From the NCBI GenBank assembly GCA_963930655.1, contig OZ005617.1, forward strand, positions 622,501-686,500: DNA of 64,000 nt. The letters are read 5' to 3'. Each line of letters begins with the position of its first letter. The first letter of the stretch is position 1. Below the pieces are notes generated by a model. That model searched no databases. It was not told the origin of the DNA and saw only the letters and a list, made by a program, of their open reading frames with translations. This DNA is from Myrica gale (lineage: Eukaryota > Streptophyta > Magnoliopsida > Fagales > Myricaceae). The position numbers and the translations under genes are program-made. Below, piece after piece: positions 42,928 through 56,100 of the stretch.

Positions 42928-45737
42928 CAGGAACTCACAGCCTCTACCTCTTCCCTGAACTAAAATTCTTTCAAATTCTGGAAAGAAAAATTACAAAAAA
43001 ATATTAATTGTTTCTCCAATTATTTGTCCTTCAAAATCTCATTCCTCATATAATTCTCCATCAGCTTTCCATTTTTCCCCTTATTTTCTCCTGTTTTCCT
43101 TTAATTTTCCTGTAATTTGTAATAGCTAGTTGAAGGGTCCACTTTTTCAATTTTTTTTCTCCTTTTTTTTCCTCAATTTTCCTGTAAATTTGTATTGCTA
43201 GTTGAAGGGTGATTGGCCCCGTTGTTATATGTGTTATTTTTAGCATTTTATTGTCTATTGTGGGTTGGATGGGGAGTTTGAATTGGACTCTTTTATTGGC
43301 AACTATGGACTTTTCTTTCTTTGAGAAACGAATAAGATTATTTATCAATATATTATTATTTGAGAAACGAATAAGATTATTTATGATTATTAATATTAAC
43401 ACATGTATTTGAGTATTTAAATTTTGATATACGGGAATTGGTGAAAAAGTAAAAAGAAAAAAGATATGAATAACAATTATAATGAAAAATAATAATTTGA
43501 CGGGGGAGAGATTAGTTCGTAGTTTTCTTAATCAGGCCAAAATTATGACTGCGAAAGTATTGGCACTCAAACACAAAATTATGGATGTCAATCTTCTAGA
43601 TTATAAAGTAAAGGTAATAGCTAGAGAGTGACAACATAGCTTCCTTCCAAAGCAGCTGGGATTGCAATCTTTGCAGGGCGTTGCAGTCAATAGTGCCGGT
43701 TTGTTTATGAACTCTATCACTTGGAAGTAGAATCTGCCTACCGAGCAACCCAGATGGTTGCTCTGGTCGGTCAACGCAATTTTGAGTCTCTCTCTCTCTT
43801 TGTTGATACCATATAAACAAAAAACTATTCTCTCTCCAGGATTCTGATCTCAAGGCCAGTGATGGTCGGAGCAGCCTACGCATTGCTTGTGTTTCCACGT
43901 TTTCGTCCAACACTCCGTACATTCACTGGCAGGGGTTTTCCGGCAGTGGTACATGCAGCCATGCAGGACTTTCCCAGCAACAGCATGTATTATACTTTCT
44001 AAAAGGGTAAGCCCTCAGACCAAGTATGACTGTCTAAGTTCCTCCATTATAGGGTGCAGATTGAAGAGAGAGGTTGAAGCACAACACATCAACCAGATTT
44101 TGAAATAAACATACCACTGTTCTGGTTCCCTTATAAGCCAACTGCCAACATCTTTCACCATAATGTTGCTTCATCCACCGCTGTTTGGCTGCTATGTGCA
44201 CTGTAGGTAATCCAGGTCTTTCCAAAACCATGACAGGGAAAAATTAAAAGGAAACTGAAGTTTACCAGGAAAAGTTATAATAGACAGAATATGCTTTTCC
44301 AGTCGGAGAACAACTTAGTGGTCAGTTACCATGTGAACTGATTTTCTGTCCTGACCTTCCAATCAGCAGATCGCAGGACAGTACTCAGTGCTCAATGCAC
44401 ACCTCCCTATGGACTCACACAAGCATCATGTGAAGGGATGTACCCTTTTGCTTGACACCCCCGACTGTGAGGCTCTATCTTCTAGTTCTATTTTTTGGCA
44501 GTATTGTGAGAAACAAATCTATGTGAAGATACTCGTCAATTAGCAAAATTTAGTAACAGAGCAGACAACGTTCAGGTGAAAACGCTTATATACATCACAG
44601 AAATTAAATCATTTTTTTTTTGGCTAAATAGCCTTCCAAAGTAAGTTTAACTGCATCACGCTAGATATCTCATTTGGCTTTTTGTCCAAATGGCAATCGG
44701 AGAAAATTACCTCAATTGAGACCTAAGACTTCAGCTCCGCATCCATGGCTTTTTGACTACCAGAAGCGGTTTATCATCCTCCATTCCTTACAAAAGGATA
44801 GCTCTCATCCGCCATTCCTCGCAAATGATAGCTGTTTTCCACGTTTTTGAGCGTAAGGATATTATCTGAGGTGCAGCTCAGAATTAGAGAAAATTATAAC
44901 TCTAGGAACAGAGAACATGACTGTTTACTTTTCAATCGTCTGCCAAGATAACTGATGGTTTTGTCAATAACAAAATTCCTCTTCTCCAATTAAATTATGC
45001 TATCATCAAAATAAATTGGCATACCAATACAGAAATTATGAAAGGAACAAAAACAACAGAATATCTAAGGCTTTAATGCACTCCTCATCGATATCATGTG
45101 GTAGCTCCTTTAAATATTGTCCTTACAGACAAAGAACCAGTACGAACATTTCTTGCTGACTACTATTTTGGTGGGATCTTTGAATCCTTGGAGGATATCT
45201 ATTCCGCAGATTATAACAGGGGTCATGAGCCCAAGGCTTCATTTTGCATTTTTTTTCTCCTCATCAGCCATGCTATCTAGATCCTTACCATAGTGGGACC
45301 CATAAGGCTTTAAAGATCAAAGACACAAAGGGTCTATAAACTAACACACATGCCTATATGCACACATAGACACATATAAACTTACTAAAAACAATTGGAC
45401 ATACACTGACGTAATGTCATATGTTGGGTCTAACGAGATCAGCTCACAATTTTGATATTTTGTTCTCTTCCAAATTTAAATGGCTCAACACCCAACAGCA
45501 ACATATTACCAATTGAAACACAGTGCATATCACCTAGACATGTTAAGAAAATGAGAAACAACAATTAAAGAGAAACAAAACTAAAGGATAAGAGACATGG
45601 GATACGAACCAGAAGATAGGAGGTAGAAGCAGTTTAAAAGTACCAGTATGGTACAACAACTGCCTTTGTAATGAATGTCCACAGTCAGTCTCATCCACCA
45701 GACCCCTGAAGAAAGGTTTTGTGTTTTGTCTCGCGAC
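42928..45737. other. Intergenic region between NOI and PPR genes
   Basis: It contains short direct repeats: a block ending AGCTAGTTGAAGGGT occurs at about 43104-43138 and again at about 43178-43210, and a 25-bp unit repeats at 43321-43345 and 43360-43384. Two short minus-strand frames (43850-43990 and 44115-44231) look coding-like but are unassigned (see findings). The last few hundred bases before 45738 probably include the PPR 3' UTR. Confidence 0.4.
43321..43384 (+). repeat. 25-bp direct repeat
   Basis: TTGAGAAACGAATAAGATTATTTAT-type unit at 43321-43345, repeated exactly at 43360-43384 with a 39-bp period. Confidence 0.85.
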
Positions 45738-48700
45738 TTAAATAACATTTGTTATTCTACTTGCTTGTGACTTCTTCGTGTTTTTCTTCAACCAACTCAT
45801 TTTCTCCATGGCAACTGTCAATCCCACATTTAATTGTTCGGTATTTCCACCCCACTCCCAAGATATCCATCCTCTTTCCTGCAAGTCCTTTAGAAGTTTT
45901 TCACCCATGGCAAGATTACTTTTAGCTGAAATGGCATTAAGCAGAACAGTATAGGTGGTGGTGTTGGGCCAGAGACCTCTTTGTTTCATCTCTTCATAAA
46001 GTTCAAATGCAGCCACAACGTCGCTATTTGCACAAAGGCCTGAAATGAGAACATTATATGCAGGAACATCAAGCTTCACACTGCAATGTTCCATGATGCC
46101 CCTCAGCTTAAAAGCCTCTGTGAGATTGGCAGCCTTGCAGAACATGTGCATCAAAGACGTAAAAGTTGCAGTAGTTGGAACAAGTCGCATCCGAAGCATG
46201 CAATTAAGAAGCAGCATTGCTTCATCGAGTTTCCCACATCGTGCAAGCCCTCTAACCATAGCACTCTCGGCAACATCACGGGAACTGATACCTTGTGCTT
46301 CCATCTCATCTTTTAGCTTGAATGCTCCTTGTACATCTCCCACTCTACACATACCATTAATTAGAGTGATATATTGTGCACACTTCGGAGTGAAACCCTT
46401 CTCCAACATGTCATGCAAAAAGATATGTGATTCTTGGAACGATGAAGTTCTAACCAATCCATTGAAGATGGCATTTTGGATATCTGCATTAGGAAAAAGT
46501 CCAAAATCGTTCATAATGTTAACCAGGTCAAAGGCCTTCTGCATCTCACCAGTTTCACAACACTTGTTAATAAGCATGTTAAATGTTAACTGATCAGCTA
46601 TAACACCTTCCATTATCATCTCCTTCAACATTTTGATTCCAATGTCCAACATACCAGACTCGCAAAGACAAAGAATAAGAGAATGGCATGTTAATTTGTC
46701 AGGGAGAAAACCTGTCCTGACCATATTACTGTACACCCTGGAGCATGCTAATAACATCTTTTTCTTTGAGTATCCATGCAAGAGAATATTATAGGTAGCC
46801 AAGTTAGGACACAAACTTCTGCTCCTCATAGTAGAAAGGACATCATTTGCTACCACCACTTTTCCCCTCCTTGAATACGCATCTAAAACTGCATTAAGGG
46901 CAATAGTATCAGGGTTCAGGCCTCTGTCCTCCATTTGTTCATAGAGATACAAAGCTGCCTTTGATTGGCCAGCCTTGAAAAGGCCATCAACCAAACAAGT
47001 ATACAGTACCCGATTTGATGACAAAGCTTTTTCATCCATCAACTGCCCCAACAATAGGATAGCAGCAACCAATTTGCCTCTCCTCGATAACCCAGAAAGA
47101 AGAATAGTGTACGTATAACTATCAGGCAGCACACCATTTTGCACCATCTCCTCAAGAAGGACAACTGCCTCGTGCAGATTCCCTACTCTACATGTCTCAG
47201 CAAGCATTGTATTGTAGAGAATAGTATCTACAGCAGAAGGAATGTAGTGGAGTTTACTCAAAAACTTCTTTGCCTCCCTCAAATTCCCCCCCTTGCACAG
47301 TCCTTTCAGTAAGCTCCCATACGTGAAAGGTGTCGGCTGATGACCCGATTTAATCATTTCATCAAACATAGAAAATGCTTTTAACCCATCACCCATACTT
47401 CCATAGCCATCTATAATACAATCAAAAGTGATGGAGTTAGGACCAAGACCAACCTTGCTCATGTGCTGCATTAAATTTTCTGCCTCTAGAAGTTTTCCAA
47501 CTCCACAAAAAGAAGCGACCAACACGTTACATGTGAAATGGTCCACATCATGGCCATGGCGATTCATAGCTGCATAAGCTTTCAAAGCCTCTGTAGTATT
47601 CCCCATCTTGCAATGATTATAGACTAATGTAGAGTATATAATATTGTTTGGTACAAGTCCTGCTCTATACAATTTACATATGATCTCATTTGCATTTTTT
47701 ATCTTCCCCACTTTGCAAAATCCATTTATGAGCACTGAAAATGTGATAATATCAGGATTGACACGATCAGTGGACATCTTATTGAGCATCTGTACAGCTT
47801 CATCGAGCAATCCATTTTTGCATAATCCATCAATCATTGTTGTGTATTCAATACAACCAACCACCATCCCCTTCATCCTCATTCTCTCTAGCACACTTCG
47901 GGCTAGGTCAAACTCCGCATGCTTGCACAGTCCATTCAAAAGAGTCCCATGACTGACATCATTAGGTTGCAATCCCCCTGCTTCCATCAAGTCCAAAAGT
48001 CTAAAAGCTTCTTCAAAATTACCCTCGCTACAGTACCCATCAACCAAAGCATTATAAGTGATATAATTTGGTGAAAGATTAAACAATGACATCTCATCCA
48101 AAAGCCGTGCAGCAACTCCAATCTTTCCCTCCTTAACAAACCCATTAATCAAAGTGTTGTAGGTCACTTCATTAGGAAGTAGCATCTTTTTCCTCATCTT
48201 CTTTAGCAGTAAATAACCTTTTGCACTCTTGTAGTTTCTACACAAATCATCAATGAACATATTGTACGTACAAACATCAGCTTCAATACCCTTGGATCGC
48301 ATATGATCAATCAACTCGAACGCAATCTTGTATCTCCCCTTCTTGCAATACCAATTGAGCAAAGTATTATAAGTAACTATAGTTGGAACGTAACCACTAT
48401 CTTCCATCTTTCTTAACAGATAACCGGCTTTCTTAAGCTTCCCTTCACCACATAAAGCACTTATCAATATATTAAAAGTAGCAACATTGGGACAAACCTT
48501 TCTTCCAAGCATGTCCTTGAAAAAGAACCACACTGACCCAGCTCTCCAATGTTTCACCATTGAAGATAGGATCGTATTACAAGTGAACACCGAAGGCCTA
48601 AAGCCTCGAGTACCCATCAAGTAGAAAGTTTCTACAGCATCTCCAACCGTCCCATCTCTAACGTAAACCCTAATTAGAAGGTCAAAAACTGCAGGACTTG

Positions 48701-49278
48701 CATTGCAAAGAGAGTATGTGTCCATGAGAGCGCCAAAAACATTATTTGGCCCAACCCCCATTTGGGATAAGTGCCTAAGAATTGATTTGGCAGAGTCATA
48801 CATCCGAGCTCTAACAAGTACATGACTTGTGATGCAGAGTATATGGGTGAGATGCTTTAGTTCCAAACCAGGTTGCTGGATGAACCAGTTGAGGAATTTC
48901 AAGGCCAGCCTCCCATGAACAGGCCTAAGTGAAGCCAACCTGTACTCCATGTGGTTCAGAGACTCCCAACGGTCTATAGTGAGAATTGTATATATGCTCT
49001 TCTCCATTCCAGAGACTGCTGTTTCGCAAAACGAAAAGTTGCAATAAGAAAACATGTACATCAAAACACACAAGCAGCACAGGCATACATGCTTGAAGAT
49101 TGAGAGGCATACCGGAGGCTTGTGTGTTCTGTGGAGCATCATTTTGGGTACAAGAAGTGTGTATATAATTTTCTCTGTTAGAGCTAGAGAAACATCTGTA
49201 CGAAAAGCGTCTAAAATTTGATTTCTTGTGGAAAACTAGAGAGATTTTGGCTGATGAAGATTTCCAGCACGAAGACAT
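45738..49278 (-). CDS. P-class pentatricopeptide repeat protein with mitochondrial-type presequence
   Basis: Two exons: 49278-49113 (166 nt) and 49018-45738 (3281 nt), in one frame of 1148 residues. Exon 1 encodes an Arg/Ser-rich N-terminus (MSSCWKSSSAKISLVFHKKS, then NFRRFSYRCFSSS) typical of mitochondrial import. A 94-bp GTATGC...AACAG intron joins it to AVSGMEKSIYTILTIDRW. The rest is a near-continuous array of about 25 PPR motifs of 35 residues, such as PTIVTYNTLLNWYCKKGRYK, PNEVTYNTLINGFVKEGKIG and PDIITFSVLINGFCKVGKIK. It has no E or DYW domain, so it is P-class. P-class proteins bind organellar RNA and stabilise or process it. From memory the full-length match is At5g55840. An open frame starting at 49142 is not the true start, because it runs through the intron. 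Confidence 0.9.
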
Positions 49279-52200
49279 CAGTGATCAGGAGCTCTTCCTA
49301 AGCGAGGCCATTTCTCTGGAATTATGGCAAGAATTAACAATTTGAGGAATTTCAGATACAATTTTGGGCCTGGGTAAAGAAGATAGTTCGGCTTATAAAT
49401 TGTCCCAGCAAGGAAAGGAAAGTCCAGATTGGGGTCTGCAGTCCGTGGGCTCCTGATCCAATGAGCCAATTGGCTTAGGACCCAAATTCCGTTATGCTGC
49501 GTATGGGCTCCGGAGCCCAATACGTCCAAAATACAAGTTTTTTTTTTTTTTTTTTTTTATAAGTGACCCCTCTATATTTAAATCTTAGCTTCGTCCGGCT
49601 ATTCAACTAAACCGGCACCAGCACCGAGTTTCCAGTACTTTTGACCTAATTGGTGTCAATCGCCTATATGTTGAAAAATCTGGTGGTTTAAACGACGTAG
49701 GATGATCTTCCTTGTGTCCTCAAAAAAGTTGCCATGCATTCAAGGACCGAAAATAATTTTTTGCTTCCAATATGGTGATGTCAGTAGTTTGTTTATGCAA
49801 TGCCAGTGCAGTAATGATGTGTGTGTTCATACCCATGTCGGTTTATCTAGTGCTTAAAAATCATCGATCGGCCAAGAGGACAACTTCCTCGGATAAACAT
49901 CCCTCATTGAGGCATGTTCTTTCTTGCGTAGAATTTCTTCTTAACGAACAGAATTTAGAACAATAATTCTTTTTAATACCATTTTTTCCATTTGTGCATG
50001 AAAAACCTTTTCTTGTGTAGTTTTGAGTTGCAGCTACCAAAATTGAGAGCTTACAATTCTCAAGAGCATCTATTGTGCTTGATGGGGGCATAAAGATCAT
50101 GTAATAGATATTAATATAAATACAGGTTAACCGAGAATCACCACCGCTAAGGGTCGGTTATTGCCCTTAACGGTGTAGGTGGCCAATATTTGAAAACTGA
50201 TCTATCTGGTGTAGGTGCCAATTTTGGCAATAACCGACAACTACACTGGGGTTGAACAACCCTATCTCTGACTATGGTATAGTATTAACTCTATTAATCT
50301 TTCACGGTTGCCTCATTAGTTACGCCGTCTTCAAGAGTGGTTCCTTCTAAAAAACAATCGTCATTAGTTTTTTCTTAGTACTATGAAGTTATCCAAAAAA
50401 TAGAGAACATATCTAAGAAAGTTCATTACACAAATGAGAATATATATTTTACGTTTTTGTTACTACGGTTTATGTTTTTCATTTTTCAGCTATGAATATT
50501 GTTAGAAATTTTTTTTAAAATAAAATAGGGAAAGATTTATCTCGGAATATTTGGTTATAGATATTCCATAAAACATTGATAATTGATGGTTTTTTACTCT
50601 ATGGTGGGGCGCATACAAATTGCAATTGTTGATGTTTTTTCCCCTCAAATTGACCCGATAATTTATATGTGAAGACTGTTATATACTACAACTATTGGGC
50701 AAAGATAGTGCTACAAAAAGCATATCTTGTTGTTACTTGTCACCCCTTTTCCAAAAGGAAAACAAAAATCAACAAAATTCCATTTTACAATTCTATAGAG
50801 CAGGCCCCTATGCAAGAAAGTTGGTCTAACCACAGCATGCTTCAAGTTTTGCTTATTGGGGAAAATCAGGATAGACCGGGAAGAGAAAGTTGGAGGCGAT
50901 TGGGGGAGTTAGTATGGGTGATGGCTGTGGTAGTCAAGACGGTTTATATAACCCACGGCCAAAACGTGAAATGAGACGCTGCATCTTTTAGGTGGGATAT
51001 TCGCTTTCTTTTCTTTTTTTCTAGACAAAATAACTTATATATTAAAATCCGAAAAAAATAAAAGAGTCGGGACTTCAAAAGTCGAAACACAATAAAACCA
51101 CAAATTGACCACAAGGATCGGGGGGACGCAACACAACCGCCGCACATGGCAATATCGGTTGGCATTGGAGGAAAGGCAGTCAAAGCATGGGATCACTAAA
51201 TTAATGCTTTCTTGATAATTAAGTTAATAAAGACAAGTTTTGGCAGGACAAATCCCCAATTGAGACTTAAAAGAGGATCGCTTGAGAAAGAGACCTTAAA
51301 ATTAGCCATTCAAGTTAAAAATAATCAGCCAGCAATTTATCCTGCTACACCCTAACAAGTTGAGATCTGGTTAACCATTCAAGTAAAAGAAAATATGTCT
51401 ACATTTGACAGCCACTAGATACACATTCCCAAGCTACCAACTGCTATGTAGTTACATAAACTAATTATATGGCAGCAAAGGATAGAGAGCTAAATGCTAA
51501 AAAGAGAACCAAAAACCTACAATATGAACAATGAAATACTTGTGCATCAACATTTTGTACACTTCCCTAATCCTCGTTGACATGGCAAGAATCCAAAAAA
51601 TAACATTTCTAGCCAATTGTTACTGAGCACCCCACGGTTGCTGAAGAACATAATCATCATCAGGTCCATTTGCCAGCCTCAATGAAGAAAAATGCTTCGA
51701 AGAAACTTCCTGTAGTCGAACTCAAAACTTTACTCTGGTGAAGTCTTCAATGTCCAGAATTTTATTATCTTGGTTGACCTGGACAAATCGCCTTTATCTG
51801 CACCACAGAGGAGATGGCAAAAACCAAAGGTTTCATAATCAAAACCATCCAGAGACAGAACAGACCAGAAACAGCGACGCGCCCACGGACCAACAGATAG
51901 GACTCTGCTAGGCATTTGACCACTTGGCTTGTGAAACAGAATGTGGGAACGTAACGGAAAGGGAACTTGTAAACCTTGCTTTTTACCCAGGCAAATCTAA
52001 TAAAATCCCTTCCACTCATTGTTTTCTAGATCCAATCAAACCCCAGAGAAACTCTCTAAGACCTCAATTCCCAATGCGTAAAGAGCAAGGGATGATATAA
52101 AAATCTCACCTTGCTTTTCATGTCAAAAGAACAGATAAGTAAAAAGTAGCAGTACAGAGGATGCTCAACAGGAATTTTTTAAAAAAAAATCGAAGGGAAA

Positions 52201-52283
52201 AGATGTTCCACTGACATGTACATGGAAATTTTGAGGGCAAATTGCTGGCACTGCTTGGGTGAGAATACCACATTTAGCTTGGG
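49279..52283. other. Intergenic region between PPR and UPL genes
   Basis: The left part is the PPR promoter. A 23-25-nt T-tract at about 49536-49559 followed by ATAAGTGACC may be the A-tail of a minus-strand retroposon. The rest is AT-rich, with a hairpin-capable inverted repeat at 50153-50238. No supported gene is present. The right end (about 51600-52283) probably carries the UPL 3' UTR. Confidence 0.4.
50153..50238. repeat. Inverted repeat with 13-bp perfect arms
   Basis: GTCGGTTATTGCC at 50153-50165 and its reverse complement at 50226-50238. The 60-base spacer itself contains a direct repeat of the GGTGTAGGTG(G)CCAAT type. Confidence 0.7.
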
Positions 52284-53092
52284 TCAACCAAAGCCAAACC
52301 CTTCATTGGCTTCATGGATAGCAAGTAGAAGGCGTTCTTCAAGCTGCTCCTTGGAGTTATACTCAGGAAGGTCAAGTTGATTAAAGCTGCAGCAAGAGAG
52401 AAGGCACCCAGAGAGGAATGAATTAGTTAGCTTAAGGCCTAAAAGCAGACACTTTGACTCTTAATTATCTATCTGGCTACAACCAATAGTGTACATATCT
52501 TCACACGCACCATGTATGAGCTGAGGGCAGCCGGTCAGGAGCTCCATATGCCTTGTGAATCTGAAACCTCTGAGGACCAGAGATACCTTGCAAAGCCTTA
52601 AAGCCCTCCAAAGGAACCTTAATAATCATAAACATACAGTGGCATAAAGTCAACCATACAATTCATAATTATTACAATGCCAAATACATAGATATATGAA
52701 CCACTCAAACAAGTAAAAACCTCAAACCAGCTTGAAAAATCCCTAACCTAAACTACCAGAATCAACTAACCAACAGTAACTATCAAAGATTGCATGAGCA
52801 CCTAAAACACAAACATCACGAAAGCAGATTTCAGGTAAAGGAGAATGATACACCATGTCCTGCAGTGAGATATGAGCTTCTCTTATGTTGCCCTAACCAC
52901 AACTTGCATGTAAAAGGAATACCATGTCACATAAAGGAACAACCAGAATACAATGTTTTACCAAAACAAGGAAAATGAAACCAAAAACTAATTAATTGAA
53001 ATAATCAAATCTTCCCTTACCATCCAAAGACAGATTCACAGAAATGAACCCATATCTTGAAGATGGGTTTCAAGCGAGGAACAAATTGACAT

Positions 53093-53140
<48 letters not shown>

Positions 53141-56100
53141 CAATGATGATGGGAACAGCAAGAGAAATTGTCAAGAATAAAACATACTGATCAATGACTT
53201 GCAACATTCATGGTGAAGATTGTTAGACCAGATTTGCAAGTGAAAGAAACAAAGGGAGGAAAAAAAGGGGGGGGAGGGGAGGGGGGAGCATAACAAAAGT
53301 GAAACTGGCAAGACATCCAAGTTCACCCACACACTATGTGGTGCTTCAAACTACCATTTTATCTGAAGTGCACTAAATTACCTTAGACGTCCCAGTGACG
53401 AATTGCAGCAGTCTTGCCATGTCTTCCTTGTTGAAAGCCTTAACAACCTCCCAAAACCATTGAATAACACTAGAGGCTGCTGTATAGCCAGTATACTCCG
53501 TGTTGGCCTTCAAATCATCCACTGCAAAGCAATGCCACCAAACAGATACTTTTTAAGTACGGCAAAGGTCAACGTATATATTAAGTTTAAAATTGAATAG
53601 GAAAACCAACTTACTATCAATTTCTGGAAGTCCACTAATAAGTAGCTCAAGCTCTTTATCATTGAAAATAGATATAAGTTCTCGCGGTACCAATTCATTG
53701 AAGCCTTCTAAAAAGGAAGTAATTTGAGGACGGATGGCATTTGTCAAGATATGCCCAGCAACAAGGTCAACATACTCATGCTTTGTTTCTTCTGTAACCC
53801 TTATATTTCTTCCTCCCGGTTTAAGTTCATAGTCAGTAACCTTGAGAGAGAGAGAGAGAGAGCGAGAGAGAGGGGGGGAGAGAGAAAGAAAACCACAAAT
53901 GTCAAATACATATTCTATTAGAAACTCGACACGAGCTTTGCAGAACAATTCAAGTCTTGAGAAAAATCAGACTGAAAGTTCTGAAGAATTTTTGAAAGGA
54001 AACCAGGACAAGGAATGATCACGTTTATACACTTAAACCAGAGATAAAAATTTTAGTTCATACCTCATTTTTCCCATAAAGGATGTGCTTTTCCTCATCC
54101 GCATCCATGCTAAATGTCAGGTCAAGAATGTCACTCACATCGTTCTAAAACACATACGTGATAAGATAAAGCAAATGAGACAACAATCAAAGACCCATAT
54201 AGAATAGGCATAAAAAATATGTCAGCACCATTCAGAAGCAAATAAATAAATAAATAAATAAGGCACCCAGATTATGGGATATTAACCCACTGACCTCTAA
54301 CATCCATTTCAAATTCTTGTAGTAGTCGGGGTCAACTGCCTCTATATCATGGTAAGTCACTTTGACACCAAGTATGTGCTTGTAGAACGATCGAGTAAAA
54401 TAAACATCCAAAAGCTGTCCATCAAACAGTGCCTTTGCAACCTGCACAACAGTTCGAAGAAAAATGTAAAACACCTTCAAAGACTTCATTGGTAAGCCAT
54501 ATGCATATATCAGATACGCAAATATTAAAAATATAAAATAAGCTTCAATACTGGTGTCTCAAAGTAATTACCACACGACCCACGAACTTGAAGTAAGAAA
54601 GATGTTCTGTCTGGTAGACAGAATTGGGGTTTGGCTGAAATGTTACATTGTTTCCCACTGTTGTGAAGAGCAATGCTCCCTTGTCAAATATTACTCTTGA
54701 CAGTAATTGATACCATTCTCTAGTCAGACCTCCAGCATCAATACCCTCTTCACCTTGAAATTGCACATTTAATCGTCCCTTTAGGTCCAGAGTGGGACGC
54801 ATCCGCAACTGATTGTATGAATCCTCCAAAACATAAGCCCTTCGAACACTAACCCGCAATGGGCCAGAGAGGTGTTGCTCATGCTGCTGCCTGATTCTTG
54901 AACGAAAATATGCTCGCTTATTGTCAAAATCAATCAGCCTTGGTGCCTTCAGCAGCATAGAAAGTGATTTCTCTAATAAACCTGGATTCTGTCTAATAAA
55001 AGCATTCAAAAGCCGGCGATGCTTCTCAGAAAACCTTGTAAATGTGACTCCACCATCAATCTTCTTCTGAGAATCCACACTGCTCTTTGTTGTCGAAAAG
55101 GTTGAAGTTCCAGCAGATTCATTGACTTCTCTTGCAGTTATATTGGCATGGTCTTGCTGGGTCATGGAATGGTTTGTATGCAGCTTTTCGCACAAAACAA
55201 AGAAAGCCTCAATGAAGGGCAGGAGTCTCTGAGTTCCAGGAGGGAGAGGAGATGAAGACGTCGTCCCCTGGACATGCTCCCCAACATTTATATTAGACAT
55301 AGGCTGAGAAAAGGAGCTTTGACCCAACTGCATCTCAGTCACACTTATACAGTCACTCAATTCTTGCCACAAGGACTCGAGGGAAACATTCAGCTTTTTC
55401 ATAGTATCTTGCTCCTCCAGCTCCCCATTACTATCGAGTCCTGTACTCTCATTATTGCTAGATGAAGTGAGTGAGCTACGAGCTTGCAGAACGCGAAGGA
55501 TTGCTGCACCAGCCATGGAACCAGAACTCAAACCTAGCATGTGCGTTTTCCGTAGAGTGACAAGCTCATTGACTGCTGAACTGCTCAATCCATGGGCTAA
55601 TTCAGAAAGCTCAGAAGTAAACAACTTTCGATGAGGTGCAACAACTGAGGCCAACTTCTTCAACACCTCACTGGCAAGCATATAAACTTTATCTGAAAGC
55701 CTAAATAAGTAATGGACAAGTTAATCACTTGCTGATGTAAAACAAGAGAAGAAAGATGGAGAAAAAAGAAAAGAGAAACAATACAGCAGAAGGGAAAATT
55801 AAAAGAGAAGAACCCAGAGAGGAAGTAGAAGTAGAGAGAAATGCAAGTAACATAATGGTTAGCGGGACATTAAAGAGAGACATTAACATAATATCTAATG
55901 CACGCAGTGACAGTACCCCTCGCGACCAAGAATGCTGCACAGATTGCAAAGTTCTGGTTGGGGCAGTCGCAAAAAGATTTCACGAGTATCAATGCTTTTC
56001 TTTCCCTCGGAAGCAGATGACTCTGCACCAGCACATTTATCCTCTTGCTTAGACACCTGTTCTGACAAAGAAGGATCCTTTTGCACATCAGCAGAAGCTT

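Noticed and set aside
45098..45280. Plus-strand 60-codon frame as a small gene
   Set aside because: The amino-acid mix looks plausible, but there is no recognisable family, splice partner or promoter signal.
49008..49142. PPR start at the first Met of the longest open frame (49142)
   Set aside because: The stretch is a GT-AG intron with a hydrophobic nonsense translation. The spliced upstream exon gives a typical presequence and joins in frame.
49536..49559. T-tract as a complete retroposon
   Set aside because: Only an A-tail-like end is visible. No body or target duplication could be defined.
53095..53139. CRISPR-like or tandem-gene repeat
   Set aside because: It is a plain GA dinucleotide microsatellite in an intron. 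No repeat-spacer array exists in this eukaryotic window.
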